From assembly GCA_900544975.1 (NCBI GenBank), contig UQXI01000024.1, positions 1 through 45,018 on the forward strand: DNA of 45,018 bases, given 5' to 3'. The notes under the pieces are model-generated. The model was not told where the DNA came from. It saw only the letters and a list, made by a program, of their open reading frames with translations, and searched no databases. Origin of the DNA: an uncultured Eubacteriales bacterium. Its GTDB lineage: Bacteria; Bacillota; Clostridia; Oscillospirales; Oscillospiraceae. Position numbers and translations under genes: made by a program. Within the stretch, counting starts at the first letter, position 1. Every line of letters starts with the position of its first letter. Positions 1 through 6,612 of the stretch are shown here, piece after piece.

Positions 1-141
1 GAGGGCGCCGGCATGGGCCGCCTGGTGCGCCAGACCTGCGACGTCCTGGTGCGAATCCCCATGCGCGGGCGCATCTCTTCTCTCAACGCCTCCGCCGCTG
101 CGGCAATTTTGCTGTACGAAGCGGTACGGCAGCGGAAGTAA
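1..141 (+). CDS. rlmB: 23S rRNA 2'-O-methyltransferase RlmB (SpoU/TrmH family), C-terminal 46 residues
   Basis: The reading frame is open from the first base and ends in TAA at 139-141; the start lies outside the window. The visible tail carries the last conserved motif of SpoU-family SPOUT methyltransferases: IPMRGRISSLNASAAAAILL followed by YEAVRQRK. This segment forms part of the S-adenosylmethionine-binding knot and dimer interface. Family knowledge: RlmB methylates the 2'-OH of G2251 in the 23S rRNA peptidyl-transferase loop. The paralogues TrmH and other SpoU members share the motif, so the RlmB name is likely but not certain from the tail alone. The next gene starts 43 bases downstream on the same strand with no clear terminator between, so the two may be cotranscribed. 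Confidence 0.85.
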   Translation, partial: EGAGMGRLVRQTCDVLVRIPMRGRISSLNASAAAAILLYEAVRQRK

Positions 142-183
142 GTTCATGGGGCCCTTTGGGCCCACGCGGAGGTCTCAATCTGC

Positions 184-2436
184 ATGAAAAAGAAGAACAA
201 GCAATCCCCCCAGCCTGCATCGGAGGCGGAGATGCATCCCCTACAGGAGGACGACTTTTCCCTGGAGGAGATTTTACAGGAATTTGGCCATCCCCACCGG
301 GGGGGCTCTCCGGATCCCCAGGCGTCTGCGCTGCTGGATCCTGCGCTTCAGTCTCCCATTCCCCGTCACCGTACGATGGATCCGGACCCGGAGACCCAGC
401 GGCCCAATGTGGCAGACACCCTGCCGGAGCGGCAGATTCCCCTCCAGCCGGCGGAGAAGCAGGCCCCGGCGGCAACGCCCCAAGACGCTCCGTCCCCTGC
501 AACCGGTCTCCAGGCAGAGGACGCCTCCGGCAGGCCAGAGCCTGCCCGTGAGGGGCCGTCTGCGCCTGTCCACGGCCCGAAAGCGCCCCACCATGGGTTT
601 GCCCCGGCAGAAGCGTCACGCCAGCCTGCGCCTTCGTCAAGGGGCCCTGAAGGGCCCGGGGCGCCCGTTTGGGTGGCCTCCGCCTCCCGGCGGCAAGGGC
701 AGGCATCGGAGACGCCGCCTGCCACGGAGCCTCCCCTCCGGCAGCCTCCCAAAGAGAATCCACCCAGACTGGCTCCCACGCCCCACAGACCCCCGGCACC
801 CAAACCACCCCAGCCCCTTCCCTCAGCGGAGGCCCAATTCCGCGATGCTGCTCAGCGGCAGCGGGGGCGGCCGGTTCGCCTAGGCTTTTGTCTGTTTTTT
901 GCACTGGGCGCTTTGGTCCTGGGCGTTTGCCACGGCCAGGGATATCTGGAGGCGCTGGAGAACCAAGCGCTGCTCACCGCCGCAGAGATGGGGCTGCTGC
1001 TCCTGTGCGCCCTGTTGGCTTATGACGTCATCCGGTCCGGAATTCGCAAGCTGCTGCATCCCGGGTTCAACCTGCACACCCTGATTACACTGGAGCTGGG
1101 CGTCAGCCTGACCGACGGGTGTTTCGCCTTGGCAAGTGGGCGGACCACCTACTGCCCTCTGGTCTGCCTGCTCCTGGCTGCCGCCCTCTGGGGCCTGCTC
1201 CTGGAAGACCGGGCCACCTGCGCCGCCATGGACACCGCCCGCAAAAGCTCTGGCGAGCTGGCCTTAGTACGGGAGCCCAACCTGTTTCAGAAGCTTCCCG
1301 GCGTGCTCCCGGGCACAGGCAGCCAAGAGGAATTTCTCAAATCCAACCAGCTCCCTGCAAAACCGGTGCGGCTGCTGGAGGGTTACGCCCTGGCGGTCTT
1401 CCTCCTATCTGCCGCCGTGGCTGGGCTGACCTGCCGCGGAAGCACCGCCGCCTATTTCCAATACTGGACCGCCGTGCTCCTGGGCGGGACGCCTCTGGTG
1501 GGTACTCTGGCCTGGTCCAGGCCCTGGTACCTCCTCTCCCGCCGCCTGCAGGCCCGGGGCGCGGCCCTGTATGGCTGGACCGGGGCCTGCCGTCTGGCAG
1601 GCAAGCTGGTGGTCCCTGTCTCCGACCGGGACCTGTTCCCCGGCGACAACGTCAAGATGAACGGCGTCAAGTACTTTGGCGGTCACACACCGGACCAGGT
1701 GGTTGCCTATGGCTCTGCGGTCATTTCCGCTGCGGGAAGCGGCCTTGCCAAAATCTTTGAAGAACAACTGGAAATTCGCGGCGCGCGCCGGTATTCCGTG
1801 TCCAAGCTGCGCCGTTACGAAGTGGGCGGCGTGGGCGCTGAGATTGGCCCCGACTCTGTGTTGGTGGGTTCCCTGCGGTTCATGCAATCCATGGGGGTGG
1901 AAATGCCCGCGGGCACCCGGGTCAGTCAGGCGGTGTATGTGGCCATCAACGGCTGCCTAGCCGGTGTGTTTGCCGTCCACTACGAGGTGAGCCGGTCCGT
2001 CGCCGGGGGGCTGAGTTCCCTCCTCTTCAGCCGGGGGGTGCTCCCGGTGATCACTGCCGGGGACTTCATCATCACAGAGTCCTTCTTACGCTCCAAGTTC
2101 CGGGTGAATACGGCCAAGCTGAAGATCCCCCCCTTCCCCGCCCGCTCGGAGCTGGCCCAGAAAACCGCCTCCGAGGCTGCCCGCCCCTGCGCCCTCCTGC
2201 GCCAGACCCAATTCAGCACCCTGGCCCTGGCTGTGACCGGGGCCCATGCCCTGCGGACCGCCGTGCGGTGGGGGATCCTGTTTGATCTCCTGGGGGGGGT
2301 GATGGGGATGGCCATCATGGCGGTCCTGGCGGACCTATCCGCCGGTGGGATCATGTCTCTGGTCAACCTCACCCTCTTCCTGCTGCTCTGGTCCATTCCT
2401 GGCCTTCTGCTCAGCGGTTGGCCAAAGAACGCCTGA
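184..2436 (+). CDS. Degenerate P-type ATPase-like membrane protein with long Pro-rich N-terminus
   Basis: A 750-aa protein; ATG follows GGAGG by 10 bases. Residues 1-230 are rich in Pro, Ala and Gln and probably disordered, with a short acidic/hydrophobic motif SLEEILQEF near 26-34. Hydrophobic segments follow at about 233-250, 265-283, 298-317, 325-340, 400-416 and 425-443, with a C-terminal pair at about 690-745. Between these lie blocks in the order of a heavy-metal P-type ATPase: GAALYGW near 459, DRDLF at 481-485 where DKTGT is expected, VLVGSLRFM near 559, VYVAINGCLAGVFAV near 584, and TAGD at 624-627 where TGD is expected. The GDGxND hinge is absent. Phosphorylation through a normal DKTGT seems unlikely, so this is probably a pseudo-enzyme or a strongly altered relative. 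No frameshift is seen. Function unknown. Confidence 0.7.
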   Translation: MKKKNKQSPQPASEAEMHPLQEDDFSLEEILQEFGHPHRGGSPDPQASALLDPALQSPIPRHRTMDPDPETQRPNVADTLPERQIPLQPAEKQAPAATPQDAPSPATGLQAEDASGRPEPAREGPSAPVHGPKAPHHGFAPAEASRQPAPSSRGPEGPGAPVWVASASRRQGQASETPPATEPPLRQPPKENPPRLAPTPHRPPAPKPPQPLPSAEAQFRDAAQRQRGRPVRLGFCLFFALGALVLGVCHGQGYLEALENQALLTAAEMGLLLLCALLAYDVIRSGIRKLLHPGFNLHTLITLELGVSLTDGCFALASGRTTYCPLVCLLLAAALWGLLLEDRATCAAMDTARKSSGELALVREPNLFQKLPGVLPGTGSQEEFLKSNQLPAKPVRLLEGYALAVFLLSAAVAGLTCRGSTAAYFQYWTAVLLGGTPLVGTLAWSRPWYLLSRRLQARGAALYGWTGACRLAGKLVVPVSDRDLFPGDNVKMNGVKYFGGHTPDQVVAYGSAVISAAGSGLAKIFEEQLEIRGARRYSVSKLRRYEVGGVGAEIGPDSVLVGSLRFMQSMGVEMPAGTRVSQAVYVAINGCLAGVFAVHYEVSRSVAGGLSSLLFSRGVLPVITAGDFIITESFLRSKFRVNTAKLKIPPFPARSELAQKTASEAARPCALLRQTQFSTLALAVTGAHALRTAVRWGILFDLLGGVMGMAIMAVLADLSAGGIMSLVNLTLFLLLWSIPGLLLSGWPKNA

Positions 2437-2449
2437 CCTTCTGAAATCC

Positions 2450-2496
2450 AAACGCTCCTGTGGCCTGCCATTTTGGCGGATCACAGGAGCGTTTTA
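2450..2496 (+). terminator. Intrinsic terminator after the P-type-ATPase-like gene
   Basis: A perfect 13-bp inverted repeat, AAACGCTCCTGTG (2450-2462) and its complement (2482-2494), is followed by a T-rich run (GTTTTATTT). It begins 14 bases after the stop codon and insulates sigG from upstream transcription. Confidence 0.88.
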
Positions 2497-2538
2497 TTTC
2501 CTCTGGAAGGCTTCTGCGCCCATGTCCGCCTGCCAAAG

Positions 2539-2567
2539 GTATCAAATTGAATTGCCGGGAAATACTA
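2539..2567 (+). promoter_or_regulatory. Candidate sigma-F/sigma-G-type promoter of sigG
   Basis: GTATC at 2539-2543 resembles the sigma-F -35 (GYWTA). GGAAATACTA at 2558-2567 matches the forespore -10 pattern GGNNANAMTW fully. The 14-base spacer is about one base short. sigG is transcribed by sigma-F in Bacillus subtilis. The -10 overlaps the 5' arm of the hairpin at 2566-2609. Confidence 0.5.
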
Positions 2568-2609
2568 CCTCCGGAACCATGGATGAGCTGCAGAACGATT
2601 CCGGAGGTA
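2566..2609 (+). promoter_or_regulatory. Hairpin covering the sigG ribosome-binding site
   Basis: TACCTCCGGAA (2566-2576) is perfectly complementary to TTCCGGAGGTA (2599-2609). The 3' arm contains the Shine-Dalgarno GGAGG (2603-2607), so folding would block sigG translation. A translation-dampening leader hairpin is known for B. subtilis sigG. A transcript starting at the candidate promoter (about 2573-2575) would lack most of the 5' arm, so only longer transcripts would fold. Confidence 0.75.
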
Positions 2610-2613
2610 CGAC

Positions 2614-3393
2614 ATGCAAGGTAAAGTGGAAATCAGCGGCGTCAACACCGCCAAGCTGAAAACCCTGAAAAATGACGAGATGGTCCGGCTCATGAAGTTG
2701 GCCAAAAGCGGAGACGAGGAAGCCCGGCAGGCCCTCATTGAGGGGAATCTGCGTCTGGTGCTGTCGGTAATTCAGCGGTTTGTGGGGCGGGGAGAGAATC
2801 CGGACGACCTGTTTCAGGTAGGCTGCATCGGCCTTTTGAAAGCCATTGCCAACTTTGACGAGACCAAAGAGGTACGCTTTTCCACCTATGGCGTGCCGAT
2901 GATTGCCGGAGAGGTACGGCGCTACCTCCGGGACAACAGCGCCATGCGGGTGAGCCGGTCCCTGCGGGATACGGCCTATCGGGTTCTGCAATGCAAAGAG
3001 GCCATGATGGGAGAAAACGGCCGGGAGCCCAGTCTGGAGGAGGTGGCCAAGCGGATGGAGCTCCCCCTGGAGGACGTCTCCCGGGCCATGGACGCCATCG
3101 CTGCTCCCATCTCCCTGTATGATCCTGTGTATTCCGATGGAGGAGACCCCCTCACGGTGATGGATCAGGTCCGGGACACCAAAAACACCGACGAGCGGTG
3201 GATTGAACGGATCGCCTTGCGGGACGCCTTTCAGACCCTGTCCGAGCGGGAAAAGCAAATCCTGATCCTCCGCTTTTACGACGGCAAAACCCAAATGGAG
3301 GTGGCGGGCCAGGTGGGCATCTCCCAGGCCCAGGTTTCTCGCCTGGAAAAAAGCGCCATTGGTACCATCCGAAAAAATGTGATGGAAACCTAG
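2614..3393 (+). CDS. sigG: RNA polymerase sporulation sigma factor SigG
   Basis: A 259-aa sigma-70-family protein, close to the roughly 260 aa of Bacillus SigG. The N-terminus VEISGVNTAKLKTLKNDEM is the characteristic SigG leader. Region 2 includes ALIEGNLRLVLSVIQRF, DLFQVGCIGLLKAIANFD and RFSTYGVPMIAGEVRRYLRD. Region 3 is around PSLEEVAKRMELP, and region 4 is a helix-turn-helix, QMEVAGQVGISQAQVSRLEK. Established role: late forespore-specific sigma factor switched on after engulfment, directing spore maturation and germination genes. Unlike Bacillus, it is not preceded here by spoIIGA-sigE; a terminator and a candidate forespore promoter lie just upstream. The start is fixed by GGAGG six bases upstream. 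The gene identifies the host as an endospore former. Confidence 0.95.
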   Translation: MQGKVEISGVNTAKLKTLKNDEMVRLMKLAKSGDEEARQALIEGNLRLVLSVIQRFVGRGENPDDLFQVGCIGLLKAIANFDETKEVRFSTYGVPMIAGEVRRYLRDNSAMRVSRSLRDTAYRVLQCKEAMMGENGREPSLEEVAKRMELPLEDVSRAMDAIAAPISLYDPVYSDGGDPLTVMDQVRDTKNTDERWIERIALRDAFQTLSEREKQILILRFYDGKTQMEVAGQVGISQAQVSRLEKSAIGTIRKNVMET

Positions 3394-3423
3394 CTTCTCT
3401 GGAGCCTTTCCCGACAGTCGGTC

Positions 3424-3500
3424 GGTATTGCGAATTCGCCGAACATCGAGGGAAACCCCATGATGTTTCCGCCGGGCGGACACATGGGTCCGCCCCTACG
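3424..3500 (-). repeat. Dispersed palindromic intergenic repeat, long form (copy 1)
   Basis: Read on the minus strand, it opens with GTAGGGGCGGAC, continues into a palindrome (GGGCGGAC/GTCCGCCC, 3474-3495), then a tail with GTTTCCCTC, GTTCGGCGAATTCG and AATACC. The same head-plus-tail order recurs at 21174-21245. It lies in the 365-base gene-free stretch between sigG and the lyase gene. Confidence 0.8.
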
Positions 3501-3630
3501 GCGGGCCGCGAGGATGCGCAAAAATGATTCAACGTATTTTTTCATCTAAATACCACATTTTTGGTAAAATCATGGTGTATTCTACGGCAACGCTGAAGAA
3601 CCTGTTTACGCACTGCTTTGGAATCTCACC

Positions 3631-3656
3631 GTAGGGGCGGACCTATGTGTCCGCCC
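3631..3656 (+). repeat. Dispersed palindromic intergenic repeat, head only (copy 2)
   Basis: GTAGGGGCGGAC followed by its palindromic partner GTCCGCCC, in opposite orientation to copy 1, without the long tail. The 130 bases between the two heads are AT-richer and show no ORF, promoter or RNA gene that can be supported. Confidence 0.75.
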
Positions 3657-3738
3657 GTGGCAGACATTCCATATCCACCAAACTTGGACCGAACCTGGAC
3701 CATGTTTCCATCAAGCGAGCGCCCAGGTATCACCAGGG

Positions 3739-3757
3739 CTGGCGGGAAACCCGCCAG
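3739..3757 (-). terminator. Hairpin just after the threonine-aldolase-like gene
   Basis: CTGGCGGG-AAA-CCCGCCAG is a perfect 8-bp stem directly beyond the stop codon of the minus-strand gene. There is no clear T-run, so termination is possible rather than certain. Confidence 0.4.
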
Positions 3758-3758
3758 G

Positions 3759-4787
3759 TCACAGCGCCTGGATCAAGGCCTCCACCGCCTCCTCCGGCGT
3801 GGCCCAGGAGGTGACAAAGCGGACGGCATCCCGATTTTCATCCACAGGCGCGGTCAGCTCAAAGGTAAAGTCCGCCTCCAACCTTCGGATCTGCTCTTTG
3901 GTGAGAATCGGGAAGACCTGGTTGGTGGGAGACTGGGCGTAAAAGGCGCAGCCCTTGCGCCGCAGCCCCTGGGTCAGGCGTGCGGCCAGCTCATTTTCCC
4001 GCCGGCCCAACTGCAACCACAGATCGTCCTTCAACAGAGCGCCAAACTGAACCCCCAGCAGACGGCCCTTGGCCAGCATGCCGCCGCCCTGCTTCAGGGC
4101 AAAGCGGAAGTTGGGCATCAGCGCCGGGTTGACAATCACCAAGCACTCGCCAAAGAGCAGGCCATTTTTCGTGCCGCCCATGGTGAAGGCGTCGCAGAGC
4201 CGGGGCAGGTCCTCCGGGGTCAGATCGTTTTCTTCACAGGTCAGCGCGGCAGCCAGCCGGGCCCCGTCCAGATACAAGTACAGGTTCCTCTGGCGGCACA
4301 GGTCGTGCAGCGCCTCCAGCTCCGCCCTGGTATACACCGTGCCCAGCTCTGTGGAATCTGACAGATAGAGGAGCCGGGGCAGCACCATGTGGCCGGGATT
4401 TCCCCCCTCGTGCTGGCTGCAAACCTCCAGGAGGGCCTGGGGCGTCATCTTGCCGTTTTCATGGGGAACCGTGATCACCTTGTGCCCCCGGGCCTCCACA
4501 GCGCCGGTTTCATGGACGGCGATGTGCCCGGTGTCCACAGCCACAGCTGCCTCCCAGGGACGCAGGAAGGCGGAAATTGCGGTGAAGTTGGTCTGGGTTC
4601 CTCCCACCAGGAAATGGACCGCCCCATCCGGGCAGCCAAACCGGGCCCGGACCGCCTCAGCGGCGGCGGCACAATAGGGATCCTCTCCGTATCCGGCGGT
4701 GGACTCCAGATTGGTCCGGATCAGCGCATCCAACACCTGGGGATGGGCGCCCTCCGAGTAGTCGTTTCGGAAATGATACATAAGCAT
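3759..4787 (-). CDS. Threonine-aldolase/beta-eliminating lyase family PLP enzyme
   Basis: A 342-aa fold-type I PLP enzyme, the usual length for low-specificity L-threonine aldolases. Motifs: FRNDYSEGAHPQVLDAL near the start; GGTQTN (62-67), which binds the cofactor phosphate; LDGARLAA, whose Asp (about 174) contacts the pyridine nitrogen; and FTMGGTKNG with the Schiff-base lysine at about 207. Family role: retro-aldol cleavage of L-threonine or L-allo-threonine to glycine and acetaldehyde, in the cytosol. Related beta-eliminating lyases share these motifs, so the substrate is not proven. A second in-frame ATG lies two codons downstream and no strong Shine-Dalgarno separates them. A TTGACA/TATCAT promoter lies inside the end of the upstream flippase gene, so this gene can be expressed on its own. 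Confidence 0.85.
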   Translation of the reverse strand: MLMYHFRNDYSEGAHPQVLDALIRTNLESTAGYGEDPYCAAAAEAVRARFGCPDGAVHFLVGGTQTNFTAISAFLRPWEAAVAVDTGHIAVHETGAVEARGHKVITVPHENGKMTPQALLEVCSQHEGGNPGHMVLPRLLYLSDSTELGTVYTRAELEALHDLCRQRNLYLYLDGARLAAALTCEENDLTPEDLPRLCDAFTMGGTKNGLLFGECLVIVNPALMPNFRFALKQGGGMLAKGRLLGVQFGALLKDDLWLQLGRRENELAARLTQGLRRKGCAFYAQSPTNQVFPILTKEQIRRLEADFTFELTAPVDENRDAVRFVTSWATPEEAVEALIQAL

Positions 4788-4822
4788 ACCATCACTTTCG
4801 TAAAAAATGGGGTCCTTTGGCC

Positions 4823-6364
4823 TTATGATACACCTGCCTGCCCGCGTTTGTCAACCGGGCGCACCAGCCCCCGGATCCAGTGCAGGTCCTCCCGGCCCAC
4901 CACGCCCAGGATCACCAGCAAGAGGAAAAAGACGCTGCAAAAACCGGCGCCCAGCAGCAGCACCCCGCCCCATCCCCCGACCTGGGGCAACAGAGAGGCC
5001 ACCCATACGCTGAGGGCCATGGCGCCCAGCGCCCGGAACACCACCGAACCCTGAGGCCGAAACCCAGTGACCTTCTGGAGTCGGAAAAAGCTGAGCCCAA
5101 AATTGAGGGCATGGGTCACCAGGAAGCTGAGGTAATAGCCCCACAGCCCAAACCGGGGCAACAGCAGCCACAGAAACACCACGTCCAGAAAGGATGTCAC
5201 CGTGTTATACCGGACGCACGCCACCTGCTGGCCCATCCCCTTCACATTGGCGTCGGTGACGGCATCCACATAGAGCATGGGAGCCAGGAGGGCAAAATAC
5301 CGCAGCTGCCGCCCCACCAGGGGATTGTCAAAGAGCACCATCCCCAAAGGCTCTGCCGCCGTAAACAGGACGCCACCGGCCGCCAGACCATACAGCAGAG
5401 CCACCCGCAAGCTCCGTCCCGTGAGATACGCAATCCGCTTTCGCCGCTCCCCTGCGGCGCATCGGGACATCTCCGGCACCAGCAGCTCCGCCAGGGAGTA
5501 CAAAATGGACGCCGGGAACATGAGCGTAGGGAACACCATGCCGCACACCACCCCGTATTCTGCCAGGGGCTCTGTCGAGTGGGGAAACAGCCCCAGCCGC
5601 CGGGGGACGATCAGATTTTCCACTGTGGAGATTCCCATCCGCAGATCGTCGGCCAGAGCCAGGGGCAGGGCCACCCGCAGCAGCCGCCCCGCCACGGGAA
5701 CCGGCTCCTCCCGCCGGTCCGGAAGCCGGTTTTCTTCCCGGCCCCGCAGAATCAGAAGGGACAGCAGGGTCACCAGGGAGGCAACGCTGCTGCCCCCCAC
5801 CACGGCGCAGCAGGCCCGTCCAGGATCCCCATCGGCCCAACGGGTGAGGAGCGCCACGGTCACCGCCATGGAGACCCCTTGCTCCAAAATCTCCACCGCC
5901 ACCAGCTCCCGAATCCGGCCGGCCGCGGTGAAATACCCCGTCATGACGCCGCCCAGGCACACCACCGGCAGGCAAGCGGCAAAAATCCGCAACGCCGCCA
6001 AGGTCCGGATGTCCCCAATCCAATGCTCCGCCACCAGCGGCGCACCAACATATACCAGCAGCGCCACGGCGGTGCTGAACAGAAAGCTATACAAAAAACA
6101 GGCCGACAGCACATGCCGGACCCCATGCCGGCGGTTTTTCCCGATCTCCTCTGCCGTCAGATACATGGCGGAAGTCCGGATGCCTCCCATCCCGGCAGTC
6201 ATCGCCAGCATGGACACCGACAAGACCAGCTGCAGAAGACCAATCCCTGCCGCCCCGATTTGCCCGGATAAGTACACCTGGAAACCCATGGACACCATGC
6301 GCAGAGCCAGGTTGGCTCCGGTGAGCAGCAGGGCGCTGTAAAACATTGTACCAGTTCGACGCAT
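4823..6364 (-). CDS. SpoVB/MurJ-type flippase (MOP superfamily polysaccharide exporter)
   Basis: A 513-aa, very hydrophobic protein with about 14 predicted membrane segments, matching SpoVB and related MurJ/Wzx flippases. The N-terminus MRRTGTMFYSALLLTGANLA and early QVYLSGQIGAAGIGLLQL resemble the sporulation SpoVB branch. The start was set at ATG 6364 because GAGGTGAGG lies just upstream; the longer open frame to 6601 adds 79 residues without family character. Family role: flipping lipid-linked polysaccharide or peptidoglycan precursors across the membrane; SpoVB acts in spore cortex formation. A weak sigma-E-like promoter sits immediately upstream. The exact substrate and whether this is the true SpoVB orthologue are not settled by the sequence. 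Confidence 0.85.
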   Translation of the reverse strand: MRRTGTMFYSALLLTGANLALRMVSMGFQVYLSGQIGAAGIGLLQLVLSVSMLAMTAGMGGIRTSAMYLTAEEIGKNRRHGVRHVLSACFLYSFLFSTAVALLVYVGAPLVAEHWIGDIRTLAALRIFAACLPVVCLGGVMTGYFTAAGRIRELVAVEILEQGVSMAVTVALLTRWADGDPGRACCAVVGGSSVASLVTLLSLLILRGREENRLPDRREEPVPVAGRLLRVALPLALADDLRMGISTVENLIVPRRLGLFPHSTEPLAEYGVVCGMVFPTLMFPASILYSLAELLVPEMSRCAAGERRKRIAYLTGRSLRVALLYGLAAGGVLFTAAEPLGMVLFDNPLVGRQLRYFALLAPMLYVDAVTDANVKGMGQQVACVRYNTVTSFLDVVFLWLLLPRFGLWGYYLSFLVTHALNFGLSFFRLQKVTGFRPQGSVVFRALGAMALSVWVASLLPQVGGWGGVLLLGAGFCSVFFLLLVILGVVGREDLHWIRGLVRPVDKRGQAGVS

Positions 6365-6380
6365 GTCCTCACCTCGGTTT

Positions 6381-6409
6381 ACTATATGGGGACAGGCGTG
6401 AAAACTTGC
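6381..6409 (-). promoter_or_regulatory. Weak sigma-E-like promoter upstream of the flippase
   Basis: On the minus strand GCAAGTT, a 14-base gap, then CATATAGT. This compares with sigma-E KMATATT (5/7) and CATACANT (7/8). The predicted start would leave a leader of only about 10 bases, which lowers confidence. Confidence 0.28.
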
Positions 6410-6520
6410 CTGACAGGCGGAAATCTTCCAGCCTGCGCAGGCGCATCCCTCAGCGGGCAGCGCACCCAGTCCATCATGCACTCCGCAACGTGTACCGCCA
6501 GCGGCAAGATACATCGGCGC

Positions 6521-6560
6521 AAAAATGGCCCGCTGCAAACATTCGCTTGCAGCGGGCCAT
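6521..6560 (-). terminator. Intrinsic terminator of prfC
   Basis: A perfect 14-bp inverted repeat, ATGGCCCGCTGCAA (6525-6538) with its complement (6547-6560), is followed on the minus strand by TTTTT. It lies about 50 bases after the prfC stop. Confidence 0.9.
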
Positions 6561-6612
6561 GGAGATTCATTTGCAGGTCTGTCAGGCCCGCTTGGGGGCA
6601 CTGGGAAGTGGG

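Noticed and set aside
83..904. Long minus-strand frame antisense to the Pro-rich N-terminus of the P-type-ATPase-like gene
   Set aside because: Low-complexity, Pro/Gly-rich translation without ribosome-binding site or family character; a shadow of high-GC codon use on the other strand.
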